A program made the translations under genes and the position numbers. The notes below the pieces were generated by a model. That model was given only the letters and a program-made list of their open reading frames with translations. It searched no databases and had not been told where the DNA came from. A DNA stretch of 64,000 bases from Pseudomonas mandelii (lineage in GTDB: Bacteria > Pseudomonadota > Gammaproteobacteria > Pseudomonadales > Pseudomonadaceae), in assembly GCF_900106065.1 (NCBI RefSeq), contig NZ_LT629796.1, positions 4,247,501 through 4,311,500 of the forward strand, written 5' to 3'. Shown here piece after piece: positions 35,795-46,892 of this stretch (the first letter of the stretch is position 1; each line of letters starts with the position of its first letter).

Positions 35795-37570
35795 ATGTCT
35801 ACTACAGTTAATACGCTTTCGTTCGACGCCATCATCATTGGCGGCGGCGGTGCTGGTATGCGCGCTGCGCTGCAACTGGCACAAGGTGGTCACAAGACTG
35901 CCGTAGTTACCAAGGTTTTCCCGACTCGTTCGCACACTGTATCCGCCCAGGGTGGCATCACCTGCGCCATCGCCTCGGCAGATCCGAACGATGACTGGCG
36001 CTGGCACATGTACGATACCGTCAAGGGTTCCGACTACATCGGTGACCAGGACGCTATCGAATACATGTGTTCCGTAGGCCCGGAAGCCGTTTTCGAACTC
36101 GAGCACATGGGTTTGCCGTTCTCCCGTACCGAACAGGGCCGCATTTATCAGCGTCCGTTCGGCGGTCAGTCGAAAGACTTCGGTAAAGGTGGCCAGGCTG
36201 CACGTACATGCGCCGCTGCCGACCGTACCGGTCACGCACTGCTGCACACCCTGTACCAGGCCAACCTCAAGGCTGGCACCGTATTCCTCAACGAATACTA
36301 CGGTGTGGATCTGGTGAAGAACGAAGACGGTGCCTTTGTCGGCATGATCGTCATCTGCATCGAAACCGGCGAAACTTCCTACGTACGCGCTAACGCCACC
36401 GTATTGGCGACTGGCGGTGCAGGCCGTATCTACTCGTCCACCACCAATGCCCTGATCAACACCGGTGACGGCGTCGGCATGGCTCTGCGTGCTGGCGTGC
36501 CGGTACAAGACATTGAAATGTGGCAGTTCCACCCGACCGGCATCGCCGGCGCCGGTGTGTTGGTGACTGAAGGTTGCCGCGGTGAAGGCGGTTACCTGAT
36601 CAACAAGCACGGCGAGCGTTTCATGGAGCGTTATGCTCCGAACGCCAAAGACCTTGCAGGTCGTGACGTTGTTGCCCGTTCGATGGTTAAAGAAATCATC
36701 GCCGGCAACGGTTGCGGTCCGGATGGCGACCACGTAATGCTGAAACTCGATCACCTCGGTGAAGAAGTTCTGCACAGTCGTCTGCCAGGTATCATGGAAC
36801 TGTCCAAGACTTTCGCCCACGTCGATCCAGCCGTGGCGCCGATTCCGGTCGTTCCAACCTGCCACTATATGATGGGCGGCGTTGCCACCAACATTCATGG
36901 CCAGGCAATCACCCAGGACGCCGACGGCGTCGACCAGATCATTCCTGGTCTGTTCGCAGTGGGCGAAGTGGCCTGCGTATCGGTTCACGGTGCCAACCGT
37001 CTGGGTGGCAACTCGCTGCTCGACCTGGTGGTATTCGGCCGTGCGGCCGGTCTGTTCCTGGAGCAGACCCTGAAGGAAGGCGTTGATTACGCCCGTCCTC
37101 GCCAGTCCGACATCGACGCAGCCCTGGCTCGTCTCGATGGCCTGAACTCGCGTACAGAAGGCGAAGACGTCGCCACTCTGCGTAAAGAACTGCAAAGCTG
37201 CATGCAGAACTACTTCGGTGTATTCCGTACCGGTGAATACATGCAGAAGGGTATTGCCCAGCTGGCTGACCTGCGTGGCCGTATCGCCAACGTCAAGATC
37301 AACGACAAGAGCCAGGCGTTCAACACCGCTCGAATCGAAGCCCTGGAACTGCAAAACCTGCTGGAAGTGGCCGAAGCCACCGCCATCGCTGCAGAGATCC
37401 GCAAAGAGTCCCGCGGCGCTCACGCCCGTGAAGACTACGAAGATCGCGACGACGAAAACTGGCTGTGCCACACCCTGTACTTCCCGGGTGACAAGCGCGT
37501 GACCAAGCGTGCCGTGAACTTCTCGCCGAAAACTGTTCCGACTTTTGAACCTAAGATTCGGACTTATTAA
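35795..37570 (+). CDS. sdhA: Succinate dehydrogenase flavoprotein subunit
   Basis: 591 residues. FAD-binding glycines are in [14 protein letters not shown] (16-21), and the covalent FAD histidine is H47 in [12 protein letters not shown]. Active-site segments include [20 protein letters not shown] (substrate/arginine region) and [20 protein letters not shown]. It oxidises succinate to fumarate and passes electrons through SdhB to ubiquinone. It starts three bases after sdhD. Confidence 0.97.
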   Translation: MSTTVNTLSFDAIIIGGGGAGMRAALQLAQGGHKTAVVTKVFPTRSHTVSAQGGITCAIASADPNDDWRWHMYDTVKGSDYIGDQDAIEYMCSVGPEAVFELEHMGLPFSRTEQGRIYQRPFGGQSKDFGKGGQAARTCAAADRTGHALLHTLYQANLKAGTVFLNEYYGVDLVKNEDGAFVGMIVICIETGETSYVRANATVLATGGAGRIYSSTTNALINTGDGVGMALRAGVPVQDIEMWQFHPTGIAGAGVLVTEGCRGEGGYLINKHGERFMERYAPNAKDLAGRDVVARSMVKEIIAGNGCGPDGDHVMLKLDHLGEEVLHSRLPGIMELSKTFAHVDPAVAPIPVVPTCHYMMGGVATNIHGQAITQDADGVDQIIPGLFAVGEVACVSVHGANRLGGNSLLDLVVFGRAAGLFLEQTLKEGVDYARPRQSDIDAALARLDGLNSRTEGEDVATLRKELQSCMQNYFGVFRTGEYMQKGIAQLADLRGRIANVKINDKSQAFNTARIEALELQNLLEVAEATAIAAEIRKESRGAHAREDYEDRDDENWLCHTLYFPGDKRVTKRAVNFSPKTVPTFEPKIRTY

Positions 37571-37581
37571 GGGTGGCCGCC

Positions 37582-38286
37582 ATGTTGCAAGTCAGTGTTT
37601 ATCGCTACAACCCTGATCAGGACGCTGCGCCGTTCATGCAGGAATTCCAGGTCGACACCGGTGGTAAAGACCTGATGGTGCTGGACGTGCTGGCCCTGAT
37701 CAAAGAGCAGGACGAAGGTTTCTCCTATCGTCGCTCTTGCCGTGAAGGTGTTTGCGGTTCCGACGGCATGAACATCAACGGCAAAAACGGCCTGGCCTGC
37801 GTCACGCCGCTGTCTTCTGTCGTAAAAGGTAACAAGCTGATTGTTCGTCCGCTGCCAGGTTTGCCGGTTATCCGTGACCTGGTCGTCGATATGAGCATCT
37901 TCTACAAGCAATACGAGAAGGTTAAGCCATACCTGCAGAACGACACGCCGGCTCCGGCCATCGAACGTCTGCAGACCCCGGAAGAGCGTGAAAAGCTCGA
38001 CGGTCTGTACGAGTGCATCCTGTGCGCTTGCTGCTCGACCTCTTGCCCGTCCTTCTGGTGGAACCCGGACAAGTTCCTGGGCCCGGCTGCACTGCTGCAA
38101 GCGTACCGCTTCCTGGCAGACAGCCGCGACACCAAGACTGCCGAGCGTCTGGCTTCGCTGGATGACCCGTTCAGCGTATTCCGCTGCCGCGGGATCATGA
38201 ACTGCGTCAACGTCTGTCCGAAAGGCCTGAACCCGACTAAGGCCATCGGTCACGTGCGTAACATGCTGCTGCAAAGCGGCGTGTGA
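37582..38286 (+). CDS. sdhB: Succinate dehydrogenase iron-sulfur subunit
   Basis: 234 residues. The 2Fe-2S ligands are C53, C58, D61 and C73 (SCREGVCGSDG ... GLAC). The 4Fe-4S and 3Fe-4S clusters are served by CILCACCSTSCPS and CRGIMNCVNVCPKGLNP. ATG 37582 (MLQVSVYRYNPDQD) gives the normal length; an in-frame GTG at 37573 would add three residues. It links the flavin in SdhA to the quinone site. Confidence 0.97.
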   Translation: MLQVSVYRYNPDQDAAPFMQEFQVDTGGKDLMVLDVLALIKEQDEGFSYRRSCREGVCGSDGMNINGKNGLACVTPLSSVVKGNKLIVRPLPGLPVIRDLVVDMSIFYKQYEKVKPYLQNDTPAPAIERLQTPEEREKLDGLYECILCACCSTSCPSFWWNPDKFLGPAALLQAYRFLADSRDTKTAERLASLDDPFSVFRCRGIMNCVNVCPKGLNPTKAIGHVRNMLLQSGV

Positions 38287-38323
38287 TTCAGCTGTAACTG
38301 CAAGACCGCTGTACCCGTAGATG

Positions 38324-38357
38324 CTACGGCGCAGGCTTCAACCGGCGCCGTAGTTTT
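38324..38357 (+). terminator. Terminator-like hairpin between sdhB and sucA
   Basis: A 9-bp stem CTACGGCGC / GCGCCGTAG with a 12-base loop followed by TTTTAA. It could partly terminate or attenuate transcription, reducing suc relative to sdh. Confidence 0.6.
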
Positions 38358-38394
38358 AACCTGGGCAGCAGCTTACAAGGCTGCGGCTCTTATT

Positions 38395-38545
38395 TTGAAG
38401 AAATGAGACAAGCAGGGGCATCCGGGCTGGTACCCGGACTATCAGCGTGATCCTAAGTGGCTTGTTTTGGTCGCTGCATTCGGACTTCTGCAAGTTTGCT
38501 CGGTGTCGACGCCGGTGGTGTTCCCCTAACCGAGGGTGACCAAGC
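38395..38545 (+). ncRNA. Candidate sucA-II leader RNA
   Basis: The sucA leader has a 6-bp hairpin TCCGGG / CCCGGA (38421-38438). A short hairpin (CCCT / AGGG, 38524-38536) covers the Shine-Dalgarno GAGGG. Comparative work described a 'sucA-II' motif in Pseudomonadales that overlaps the sucA ribosome site; position and architecture fit, but I could not run the covariance model. The exact 5' limit is a guess. Confidence 0.5.
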
Positions 38546-41377
38546 ATGCAAGAAAGCGTGATGCAGCGCATGTGGAACAGCGCCTACCTTTCAGGTGGAA
38601 ACGCTGCCTATGTGGAAGAGCTTTATGAGCTCTACCTGCACGACCCTAACGCTGTGCCAGAAGAGTGGCGCACCTACTTTCAGAAGCTGCCTATTGACGG
38701 CAGCTCTGCCACCGATGTTTCGCACTCCACAATTCGCGATCATTTCGTCTTGCTGGCAAAGAACCAGCGCCGCGCCCAACCGGTTTCCGCCGGCAGCGTG
38801 AGCAGTGAGCACGAGAAGAAGCAAGTTGAAGTGCTGCGATTGATCCAGGCCTACCGTATGCGTGGCCACCAGGCAGCCCAGCTTGACCCGCTGGGGCTGT
38901 GGCAGCGTCCTGCACCTGCAGACCTGTCGATCAATCATTACGGCTTGACCAATGCCGATCTTGATACGACCTTCCGTGCCGGCGACCTGTTCATCGGCAA
39001 AGAGGAGGCGAGCCTACGCGAAATTCACGAAGCGTTGCAGCAGACATATTGCCGCACCATCGGCGCTGAATTTACGCATATCACCGATTCCGAGCAGCGC
39101 CAGTGGTTCCAGCAGCGTCTGGAAAGCGTGCGTGGTCGTCCGACGTACTCCGCCGACATCAAGAGCCACCTGCTCGAGCGCGTCACCGCCGGCGAAGGCC
39201 TGGAAAAATACCTGGGCACCAAATACCCGGGTACCAAGCGTTTCGGCCTGGAAGGCGGCGAGAGCCTGATTCCGATGCTCGACGAATTGATCCAGCGTTC
39301 CGGTTCCTACGGCACCAAGGAAATCGTTATCGGCATGGCCCACCGTGGCCGTCTGAACGTGCTGGTCAACACCTTCGGCAAGAACCCGCGCGAGCTGTTC
39401 GACGAGTTCGAAGGCAAGAAGAAGGTCGAGCTGGGTTCCGGTGACGTTAAGTATCACCAGGGCTTCTCGTCCAACGTCATGACCACCGGCGGTGAAGTTC
39501 ACCTGGCGATGGCCTTCAACCCGTCCCACCTGGAAATCGTATCTCCAGTGGTCGAGGGTTCGGTTCGCGCCCGTCAGGATCGTCGTAACGACCCTACCGG
39601 CGAGAAGGTTCTGCCGATCTCCATCCACGGTGACGCGGCATTCGCCGGTCAGGGCGTGGTGATGGAAACCTTCCAGATGTCGCAAACCCGCGGTTTCAAG
39701 ACCGGCGGCACCGTGCACATCGTGATCAACAACCAGGTCGGTTTCACCATCAGCAACCCGCTGGACTCGCGTTCCACCGAGTACGCGACCGACGTTGCGA
39801 AAATGATCCAGGCGCCGATCCTCCATGTGAATGGTGATGATCCGGAAGCCGTATTGTTCGTGACCCAGTTGGCCATCGACTACCGCATGCAGTTCAAGCG
39901 TGACGTGGTAATCGACCTGGTCTGCTACCGTCGTCGTGGCCACAACGAGGCCGACGAGCCAAGTGGCACCCAGCCGATCATGTATCAGCAGATCACCAAG
40001 CAGCGCACCACCCGTGAGCTGTACGCCGATCGTCTGACCCAGGGCGGTGTACTCGACGCAGAGCGTGTTCAGGCGAAAGTCGACGAATACCGCAACGCGC
40101 TGGACAACGGCCTGCATGTTGTAAAAAGCCTGGTCAAAGAGCCGAACAAAGAGTTGTTCGTGGACTGGCGTCCGTATCTGGGCCACGCCTGGACCGCGCG
40201 TCACGACACGCGTTTCGATCTGAAAACCTTGCAGGAACTGTCCGCCAAGCTGCTGGAAATCCCGGAAGGCTTCGTGGTTCAGCGCCAGGTCTCGAAAATC
40301 TACGAAGACCGTCAGAAGATGCAAGCCGGCGGCCTGCCGATCAACTGGGGTTACGCCGAAACCATGGCGTACGCGACCCTGGCGTTCGAAGGTCACCCGA
40401 TTCGCATGACGGGTCAGGACATCGGTCGCGGTACGTTCTCGCACCGTCACGCTGTCTTGCACAACCAGAAAGACGCGGGGACCTACGTCCCGCTGCAAAA
40501 CCTCTACAAGGGCCAGCCACGTTTCGACCTCTACGATTCGTTCCTGTCCGAAGAAGCCGTGCTGGCGTTCGAATACGGTTACTCGACCACCACGCCTGAG
40601 GCGCTGGTGATCTGGGAAGCCCAGTTCGGCGACTTCGCCAACGGTGCCCAGGTGGTTATCGACCAGTTCATCACCAGCGGCGAGCACAAGTGGGGCCGTC
40701 TTTGCGGTCTGACCATGCTGCTGCCGCACGGTTATGAAGGTCAGGGGCCGGAGCACTCGTCGGCGCGTCTGGAGCGTTACCTGCAACTGTGCGCCGAGCA
40801 CAACATTCAGGTAGCCGTACCGACCACGCCGGCCCAGATCTACCACTTGCTGCGTCGTCAGGTGATTCGCCCGCTGCGCAAGCCATTGATCGTTCTGACT
40901 CCGAAGTCGCTGCTGCGTCACAAACTGGCCATATCGACCCTGGAAGATCTGGCCGAAGGTTCGTTCCAGACCGTGATCCCGGAAATCGATGCCCAAGACC
41001 CGAAAAAGGTCGAGCGCATTGTTCTGTGTAGCGGCAAGGTCTACTACGACCTGCTGGAAAAACGCCGTGCCGAAGGTCGTGATGACATCGCCATCGTGCG
41101 TATCGAGCAGCTGTACCCGTTCCCTGAGGACGACTTGAATGAAGTCCTGGCTCCGTACACCAACCTCAAACATATCGTTTGGTGTCAGGAAGAGCCGATG
41201 AACCAGGGTGCCTGGTACTGCAGCCAGCACCACATGCGCCGCATCGTGGGCAATCACAACAAGGCACTCGTTCTCGAGTACGCCGGCCGTGATGCTTCTG
41301 CTGCACCTGCTTGTGGTTATGCATCGATGCACGCTGAGCAGCAGGAAAAACTGCTGCAAGACGCCTTTACTGTTTAA
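38546..41377 (+). CDS. sucA: 2-Oxoglutarate dehydrogenase E1 component
   Basis: 943 residues, the normal length. The N-terminus has the E2-binding segment (MWNSAYLSGGNAAYVEELYE). The ThDP site includes GMAHRGRLNVLVN and HGDAAFAGQGVVMET, and the C-terminal transketolase-like domain ends with EEPMNQGAW. It decarboxylates 2-oxoglutarate and transfers the succinyl group to the SucB lipoyl arm. GAGGGTGACC precedes the ATG within a possible hairpin. Confidence 0.97.
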   Translation: MQESVMQRMWNSAYLSGGNAAYVEELYELYLHDPNAVPEEWRTYFQKLPIDGSSATDVSHSTIRDHFVLLAKNQRRAQPVSAGSVSSEHEKKQVEVLRLIQAYRMRGHQAAQLDPLGLWQRPAPADLSINHYGLTNADLDTTFRAGDLFIGKEEASLREIHEALQQTYCRTIGAEFTHITDSEQRQWFQQRLESVRGRPTYSADIKSHLLERVTAGEGLEKYLGTKYPGTKRFGLEGGESLIPMLDELIQRSGSYGTKEIVIGMAHRGRLNVLVNTFGKNPRELFDEFEGKKKVELGSGDVKYHQGFSSNVMTTGGEVHLAMAFNPSHLEIVSPVVEGSVRARQDRRNDPTGEKVLPISIHGDAAFAGQGVVMETFQMSQTRGFKTGGTVHIVINNQVGFTISNPLDSRSTEYATDVAKMIQAPILHVNGDDPEAVLFVTQLAIDYRMQFKRDVVIDLVCYRRRGHNEADEPSGTQPIMYQQITKQRTTRELYADRLTQGGVLDAERVQAKVDEYRNALDNGLHVVKSLVKEPNKELFVDWRPYLGHAWTARHDTRFDLKTLQELSAKLLEIPEGFVVQRQVSKIYEDRQKMQAGGLPINWGYAETMAYATLAFEGHPIRMTGQDIGRGTFSHRHAVLHNQKDAGTYVPLQNLYKGQPRFDLYDSFLSEEAVLAFEYGYSTTTPEALVIWEAQFGDFANGAQVVIDQFITSGEHKWGRLCGLTMLLPHGYEGQGPEHSSARLERYLQLCAEHNIQVAVPTTPAQIYHLLRRQVIRPLRKPLIVLTPKSLLRHKLAISTLEDLAEGSFQTVIPEIDAQDPKKVERIVLCSGKVYYDLLEKRRAEGRDDIAIVRIEQLYPFPEDDLNEVLAPYTNLKHIVWCQEEPMNQGAWYCSQHHMRRIVGNHNKALVLEYAGRDASAAPACGYASMHAEQQEKLLQDAFTV

Positions 41378-41419
41378 CGCCTTCGCGCACCTGAAACCGA
41401 ATTTAAGGACCCACAGATA

Positions 41420-42640
41420 ATGGCTATCGAAATCAAAGCCCCCACTTTCCCGGAATCGGTTGCCGATGGCACCGTTGCCACCTGGCACAAAAAACCGGGC
41501 GACGCTGTAAAGCGTGACGACCTGATCGTCGACATCGAAACCGACAAGGTTGTGCTGGAAGTGTTGGCTACCGCTGACGGCGTGCTGGGCGCTATCGTCA
41601 AGAACGAAGGCGACACCGTTCTGTCCGACGAAGTGCTGGGCTCCATCGAAGCGGGCGGCGCTGCTGCCGCTCCAGCTGCTGCCGCGGCTCCGGCTGCTGC
41701 ACAAGCTGCTGCGCCAGCCGCCGAAGGCGAAGACGATCCTGTTGCTGCACCGGCTGCTCGCAAGCTGGCTGAAGAAAACGGCATCAACATCGCTTCCGTT
41801 GCCGGCACTGGCAAAGGCGGTCGTGTGACCAAGGAAGACGTGGTTGCAGCCGTTGCTGCCAAGAAAGCCGCTCCGGCTGCCGCGCCTGCCAAGGCTGCTG
41901 CTCCGGCTGCCGCTGCTCCTGTGTTCGCCGCTGGCGACCGCATCGAGAAGCGCGTTCCGATGACCCGCGTTCGCGCTACCGTGGCCAAGCGCCTGGTAGA
42001 AGCCCAGTCGAACATGGCGATGCTGACCACCTTCAACGAAGTCGACATGACTGAAGTCATGGCCCTGCGTTCGAAGTACAAGGACCTGTTCGAGAAGTCC
42101 CACAACGGCGTGCGCCTGGGCTTCATGTCGTTCTTCGTCAAGGCTGCCACTGAAGCGCTGAAACGCTTCCCGGCTGTCAACGCGTCGATCGACGGTGCCG
42201 ACATCGTTTACCACGGTTATGCCGACGTCGGCGTGGCTGTTTCCAGCGACCGCGGCCTGGTTGTACCGGTTCTGCGTAACGCCGAACTGATGAGCCTGGC
42301 TGAAATCGAAGGCGGCATCGCCACCTTCGGCAAGAAGGCTCGCGACGGCAAACTGTCGATGGACGAAATGACCGGCGGTACGTTCACCATCACCAACGGT
42401 GGTACCTTCGGTTCGATGATGTCGACTCCGATTGTCAACCCGCCGCAAGCGGCCATCCTGGGCATGCACAACATTCTGCAGCGTCCTATGGCGATCAACG
42501 GTCAGGTCGTGATCCGTCCGATGATGTACCTCGCTCTGTCCTACGATCACCGTCTGATCGATGGCAAAGAAGCTGTGACCTTCCTGGTTACCATCAAGAA
42601 CCTGCTGGAAGACCCGGCTCGTTTGCTGCTGGATATCTAA
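41420..42640 (+). CDS. sucB: Dihydrolipoyl succinyltransferase (E2)
   Basis: 406 residues in three parts. A lipoyl domain has the attachment lysine K43 in [10 protein letters not shown]. An Ala/Pro-rich linker leads to the subunit-binding domain ([20 protein letters not shown]), and a second Ala-rich linker to the catalytic domain ending [17 protein letters not shown] with the active histidine. It passes the succinyl group to CoA. The gene follows sucA by 42 bases, with AAGGA before the ATG. Confidence 0.97.
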   Translation: MAIEIKAPTFPESVADGTVATWHKKPGDAVKRDDLIVDIETDKVVLEVLATADGVLGAIVKNEGDTVLSDEVLGSIEAGGAAAAPAAAAAPAAAQAAAPAAEGEDDPVAAPAARKLAEENGINIASVAGTGKGGRVTKEDVVAAVAAKKAAPAAAPAKAAAPAAAAPVFAAGDRIEKRVPMTRVRATVAKRLVEAQSNMAMLTTFNEVDMTEVMALRSKYKDLFEKSHNGVRLGFMSFFVKAATEALKRFPAVNASIDGADIVYHGYADVGVAVSSDRGLVVPVLRNAELMSLAEIEGGIATFGKKARDGKLSMDEMTGGTFTITNGGTFGSMMSTPIVNPPQAAILGMHNILQRPMAINGQVVIRPMMYLALSYDHRLIDGKEAVTFLVTIKNLLEDPARLLLDI

Positions 42641-42642
42641 AA

Positions 42643-44184
<1,542 letters not shown>

Positions 44185-44214
44185 GACAATAAGAAACCAC
44201 GGCGGTATGGCCCG

Positions 44215-44380
44215 TCGTGAGCCTTGCATGCAAGACTCACCGCGGAATATCCGCTGGACGCAGTCTTGCGTAGCTGCACCGGTTGTCCGGAAAGGCTACG
44301 CAAGCAGCAGTCACAGGTGGTGCGGCACTTGAACAAGTGCAGCACCGAATGCGCAGTACCTAACGAAGACGGTAATAAGC
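44215..44380 (+). ncRNA. Candidate sucC leader RNA with competing helices
   Basis: Helix A pairs 44230-44237 (GCAAGACT) with 44262-44269, enclosing GCGG/CCGC. Helix B pairs 44265-44274 (CTTGCGTAGC) with 44295-44304 (GCTACGCAAG). A and B share 44265-44269, so they exclude each other. A third hairpin spans 44319-44346 (GGTGC-GCACTT / AAGTGC-GCACC). A 'sucC' RNA motif has been described in Pseudomonas, and this is probably that element; not verified with a model. Confidence 0.6.
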
Positions 44381-45547
44381 ATGAATCTTCACGAGTATCA
44401 GGGTAAGCAGCTGTTCGCTGAGTACGGCCTGCCAGTATCCCAGGGTTTCGCAGTAGACACCCCGGAAGCAGCAGCAGAAGCTTGCGACAAAATCGGCGGC
44501 ACCGAGTGGGTTGTCAAAGCCCAGGTCCACGCTGGTGGTCGCGGTAAAGCGGGCGGCGTAAAGCTGGTTCGCAGCAAAGAAGACGCCAAGGCATTCGCAC
44601 AGCAGTGGCTGGGCAAGCGCCTGGTGACTTACCAGACTGACGCCAATGGCCAGCCAGTCACCAAGATCCTGGTTGAATCGTGCACTGATATCGCTAAAGA
44701 GCTGTACCTGGGCGCTGTCGTTGACCGTTCGAGCCGTCGCATCGTGTTCATGGCTTCCACCGAAGGTGGCGTGGACATCGAGAAAATCGCTCACGACACT
44801 CCAGAAAAAATTCTGAAAGCCACGATCGATCCACTGGTTGGCGCCCAGCCATTCCAGGGTCGCGAGCTGGCATTCCAGCTGGGTCTGGAAGGCAAGCAAG
44901 TTGCTCAGTTCGCCAAGATCTTCGTAGGTCTGGCCAAGCTGTTCAAGGATCACGACCTGGCTCTGCTGGAAGTGAACCCGCTGGTGATCAAGGCTGACGG
45001 CGATCTGCATTGCCTCGACGCCAAGATCAACATCGACGCCAACGCCATGTACCGTCAGCCTAAGCTGAAGACTTTCCACGATCCGTCGCAAGACGATCCG
45101 CGCGAAGCGCACGCTGCCAAGTTCGAACTGAACTACGTAGCGCTGGAAGGCAACATCGGTTGCATGGTCAACGGTGCTGGCCTGGCCATGGGTACCATGG
45201 ACATCGTCAACCTGCATGGCGGCAAACCAGCCAACTTCCTCGACGTGGGCGGCGGTGCTACCAAAGAACGCGTTACCGAAGCGTTCAAGATCATCCTGTC
45301 CGACACTAACGTCGCTGCAGTATTGGTCAACATCTTCGGCGGCATCGTTCGTTGCGACATGATTGCCGAAGGCATCATCGGCGCTGTGAAAGAAGTCGGC
45401 GTGAAAATCCCGGTTGTTGTTCGCCTTGAAGGCAACAACGCTGAGCTGGGCGCTAAAGTACTGGCAGAAAGCGGTTTGAACATCATCGCTGCTACCAGCC
45501 TGACCGACGCTGCTCAACAAGTCGTTAAAGCTGCGGAGGGCAAATAA
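44381..45547 (+). CDS. sucC: Succinyl-CoA synthetase beta subunit
   Basis: 388 residues, ATP-grasp fold. It has [19 protein letters not shown] at the N-terminus, nucleotide-binding [18 protein letters not shown], and a C-terminal CoA-ligase domain with [16 protein letters not shown]. With SucD it converts succinyl-CoA, ADP and phosphate to succinate, CoA and ATP. The ribosome site before the ATG is weak (CGAAGACGG), consistent with leader control. It shares one base with sucD (TAATG). Confidence 0.97.
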   Translation: MNLHEYQGKQLFAEYGLPVSQGFAVDTPEAAAEACDKIGGTEWVVKAQVHAGGRGKAGGVKLVRSKEDAKAFAQQWLGKRLVTYQTDANGQPVTKILVESCTDIAKELYLGAVVDRSSRRIVFMASTEGGVDIEKIAHDTPEKILKATIDPLVGAQPFQGRELAFQLGLEGKQVAQFAKIFVGLAKLFKDHDLALLEVNPLVIKADGDLHCLDAKINIDANAMYRQPKLKTFHDPSQDDPREAHAAKFELNYVALEGNIGCMVNGAGLAMGTMDIVNLHGGKPANFLDVGGGATKERVTEAFKIILSDTNVAAVLVNIFGGIVRCDMIAEGIIGAVKEVGVKIPVVVRLEGNNAELGAKVLAESGLNIIAATSLTDAAQQVVKAAEGK

Positions 45548-46428
45548 TGAGCGTCCTGATCAATAAAGACACCAAAGTTATCTGCCAGGGTATTACCGGT
45601 TCGCAAGGTAGTTTCCACACCCAGCAAGCCATCGAATACGGCACCAAGATGGTTGGTGGCGTAACTCCAGGCAAAGGCGGCACCGAGCACCTGGGCCTGC
45701 CAGTGTTCAACACCGTGAAAGACGCTGTAGCTGCCACTGGCGCTACCGCCAGCGTGATCTACGTTCCGGCTCCTTTCTGCAAGGATTCGATCCTGGAAGC
45801 TGCTTTCGGCGGCATCAAGCTGATCGTCTGCATCACCGAAGGCATTCCTACCCTGGACATGCTGGACGCTAAAGTTAAGTGCGACGAGCTGGGCGTAGTC
45901 CTGATCGGTCCTAACTGCCCAGGCGTGATCACCCCAGGCGAATGCAAGATCGGCATCATGCCAGGTCACATTCACTTGCCAGGCAAGGTCGGTATCGTTT
46001 CCCGTTCCGGCACCCTGACCTACGAAGCTGTGAAGCAAACTACTGACGCCGGTTTCGGTCAGTCGACTTGCGTCGGCATCGGTGGTGACCCGATCCCGGG
46101 TTCGAACTTCATCGACATCCTGAAGCTGTTCCAGGAAGACCCGAAGACCGAAGCGATCGTCATGATCGGTGAGATCGGCGGTTCGGCTGAAGAAGAAGCG
46201 GCTGCCTACATCAAGGCACACGTGACCAAGCCGGTTGTTTCCTACATCGCTGGTGTGACTGCCCCTGCGGGCAAGCGCATGGGCCATGCTGGCGCAATCA
46301 TCTCTGGCGGCAAAGGCACTGCAGACGAGAAGTTTGCTGCCCTGGAAGACGCAGGCGTTAAAACCGTGCGTTCGCTGGCAGACATCGGCAAGGCATTGTC
46401 CGAGCTGACCGGTTGGGCGATCAAATAA
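45547..46428 (+). CDS. sucD: Succinyl-CoA synthetase alpha subunit
   Basis: 293 residues with CoA-binding [20 protein letters not shown] (N-terminal), [11 protein letters not shown], and the phosphohistidine segment [17 protein letters not shown]. It carries the phosphorylated histidine intermediate. The start overlaps the sucC stop by one base (TAATG), ensuring paired synthesis. It is the last gene of the sdh-suc operon, followed by a TTCG-loop terminator. Confidence 0.97.
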   Translation: MSVLINKDTKVICQGITGSQGSFHTQQAIEYGTKMVGGVTPGKGGTEHLGLPVFNTVKDAVAATGATASVIYVPAPFCKDSILEAAFGGIKLIVCITEGIPTLDMLDAKVKCDELGVVLIGPNCPGVITPGECKIGIMPGHIHLPGKVGIVSRSGTLTYEAVKQTTDAGFGQSTCVGIGGDPIPGSNFIDILKLFQEDPKTEAIVMIGEIGGSAEEEAAAYIKAHVTKPVVSYIAGVTAPAGKRMGHAGAIISGGKGTADEKFAALEDAGVKTVRSLADIGKALSELTGWAIK

Positions 46429-46456
46429 GCCTCGCGCTTAGCTGACGCTTCACCAA

Positions 46457-46490
46457 ACAAAGGCCACCTTCGGGTGGCCTTTGTCGTTTC
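46457..46490 (+). terminator. Terminator of the sdh-suc operon
   Basis: A 12-bp perfect stem ACAAAGGCCACC / GGTGGCCTTTGT with TTCG loop, then CGTTTC. Confidence 0.87.
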
Positions 46491-46518
46491 TGGTGTTGAG
46501 ATACTTGCAGTGCTTTTT

Positions 46519-46650
46519 GTGGCGAGGGAGCTTGCTCCCGCTGGGCTGCGAAGCGGCCCCAAAACAGGCCGTCGAAGGTTGTCTGGTACGCCACATGCAA
46601 TGGATTTACCACTGCTGCGCAGCCGAGCGGGAGCAAGTTCCCTCGCCACG
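46519..46650. repeat. REPIN (GGCGAGGGAGCTTGCTCCCGC class)
   Basis: Inverted units TGTGGCGAGGGAGCTTGCTC (46519) and GAGCAAGTTCCCTCGCCACG (near 46631) with a long spacer that itself contains GGGCTGCGAAGCGGCCCC. Same class as 19098-19226. Confidence 0.82.
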
Positions 46651-46680
46651 GGGCTCTTCTTAGGTAAATTAGATATGTAA

Positions 46681-46852
46681 ACGCGACACGGAAATGTCGC
46701 GTATCGGATAGATCGCCCCTTAACAGTGCGTTTGTCGGGCAAATTCGTTAGGCTAGCCGCCATTTTTGCGTTTGCGTCCCACAAGGAAGCGTCGCGCTAA
46801 ACGGGTCAGTCCTATACGGACCGACAGCATTTCCCTCACCCCTCAGGGAAAT
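46681..46852 (+). promoter_or_regulatory. Hairpin-rich leader upstream of the branched-chain carrier
   Basis: It contains perfect hairpins ACGCGACA / TGTCGCGT (46681-46702) and ATTTCCCT / AGGGAAAT (46829-46852), with a shorter GTCC/GGAC pair between. Neither long hairpin is followed by a T-tract, and no leucine-rich leader peptide was found. The rest of the gap to 46892 shows nothing else. Confidence 0.45.
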
Positions 46853-46892
46853 CCCTCTCTAAATTCCGATTCAGTAGTGTGGTATTTCCTTA

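Noticed and set aside
35291..37471. A 726-codon minus-strand frame across sdhC, sdhD and sdhA
   Set aside because: Antisense shadow of the sdh genes, with no ribosome site or family similarity.
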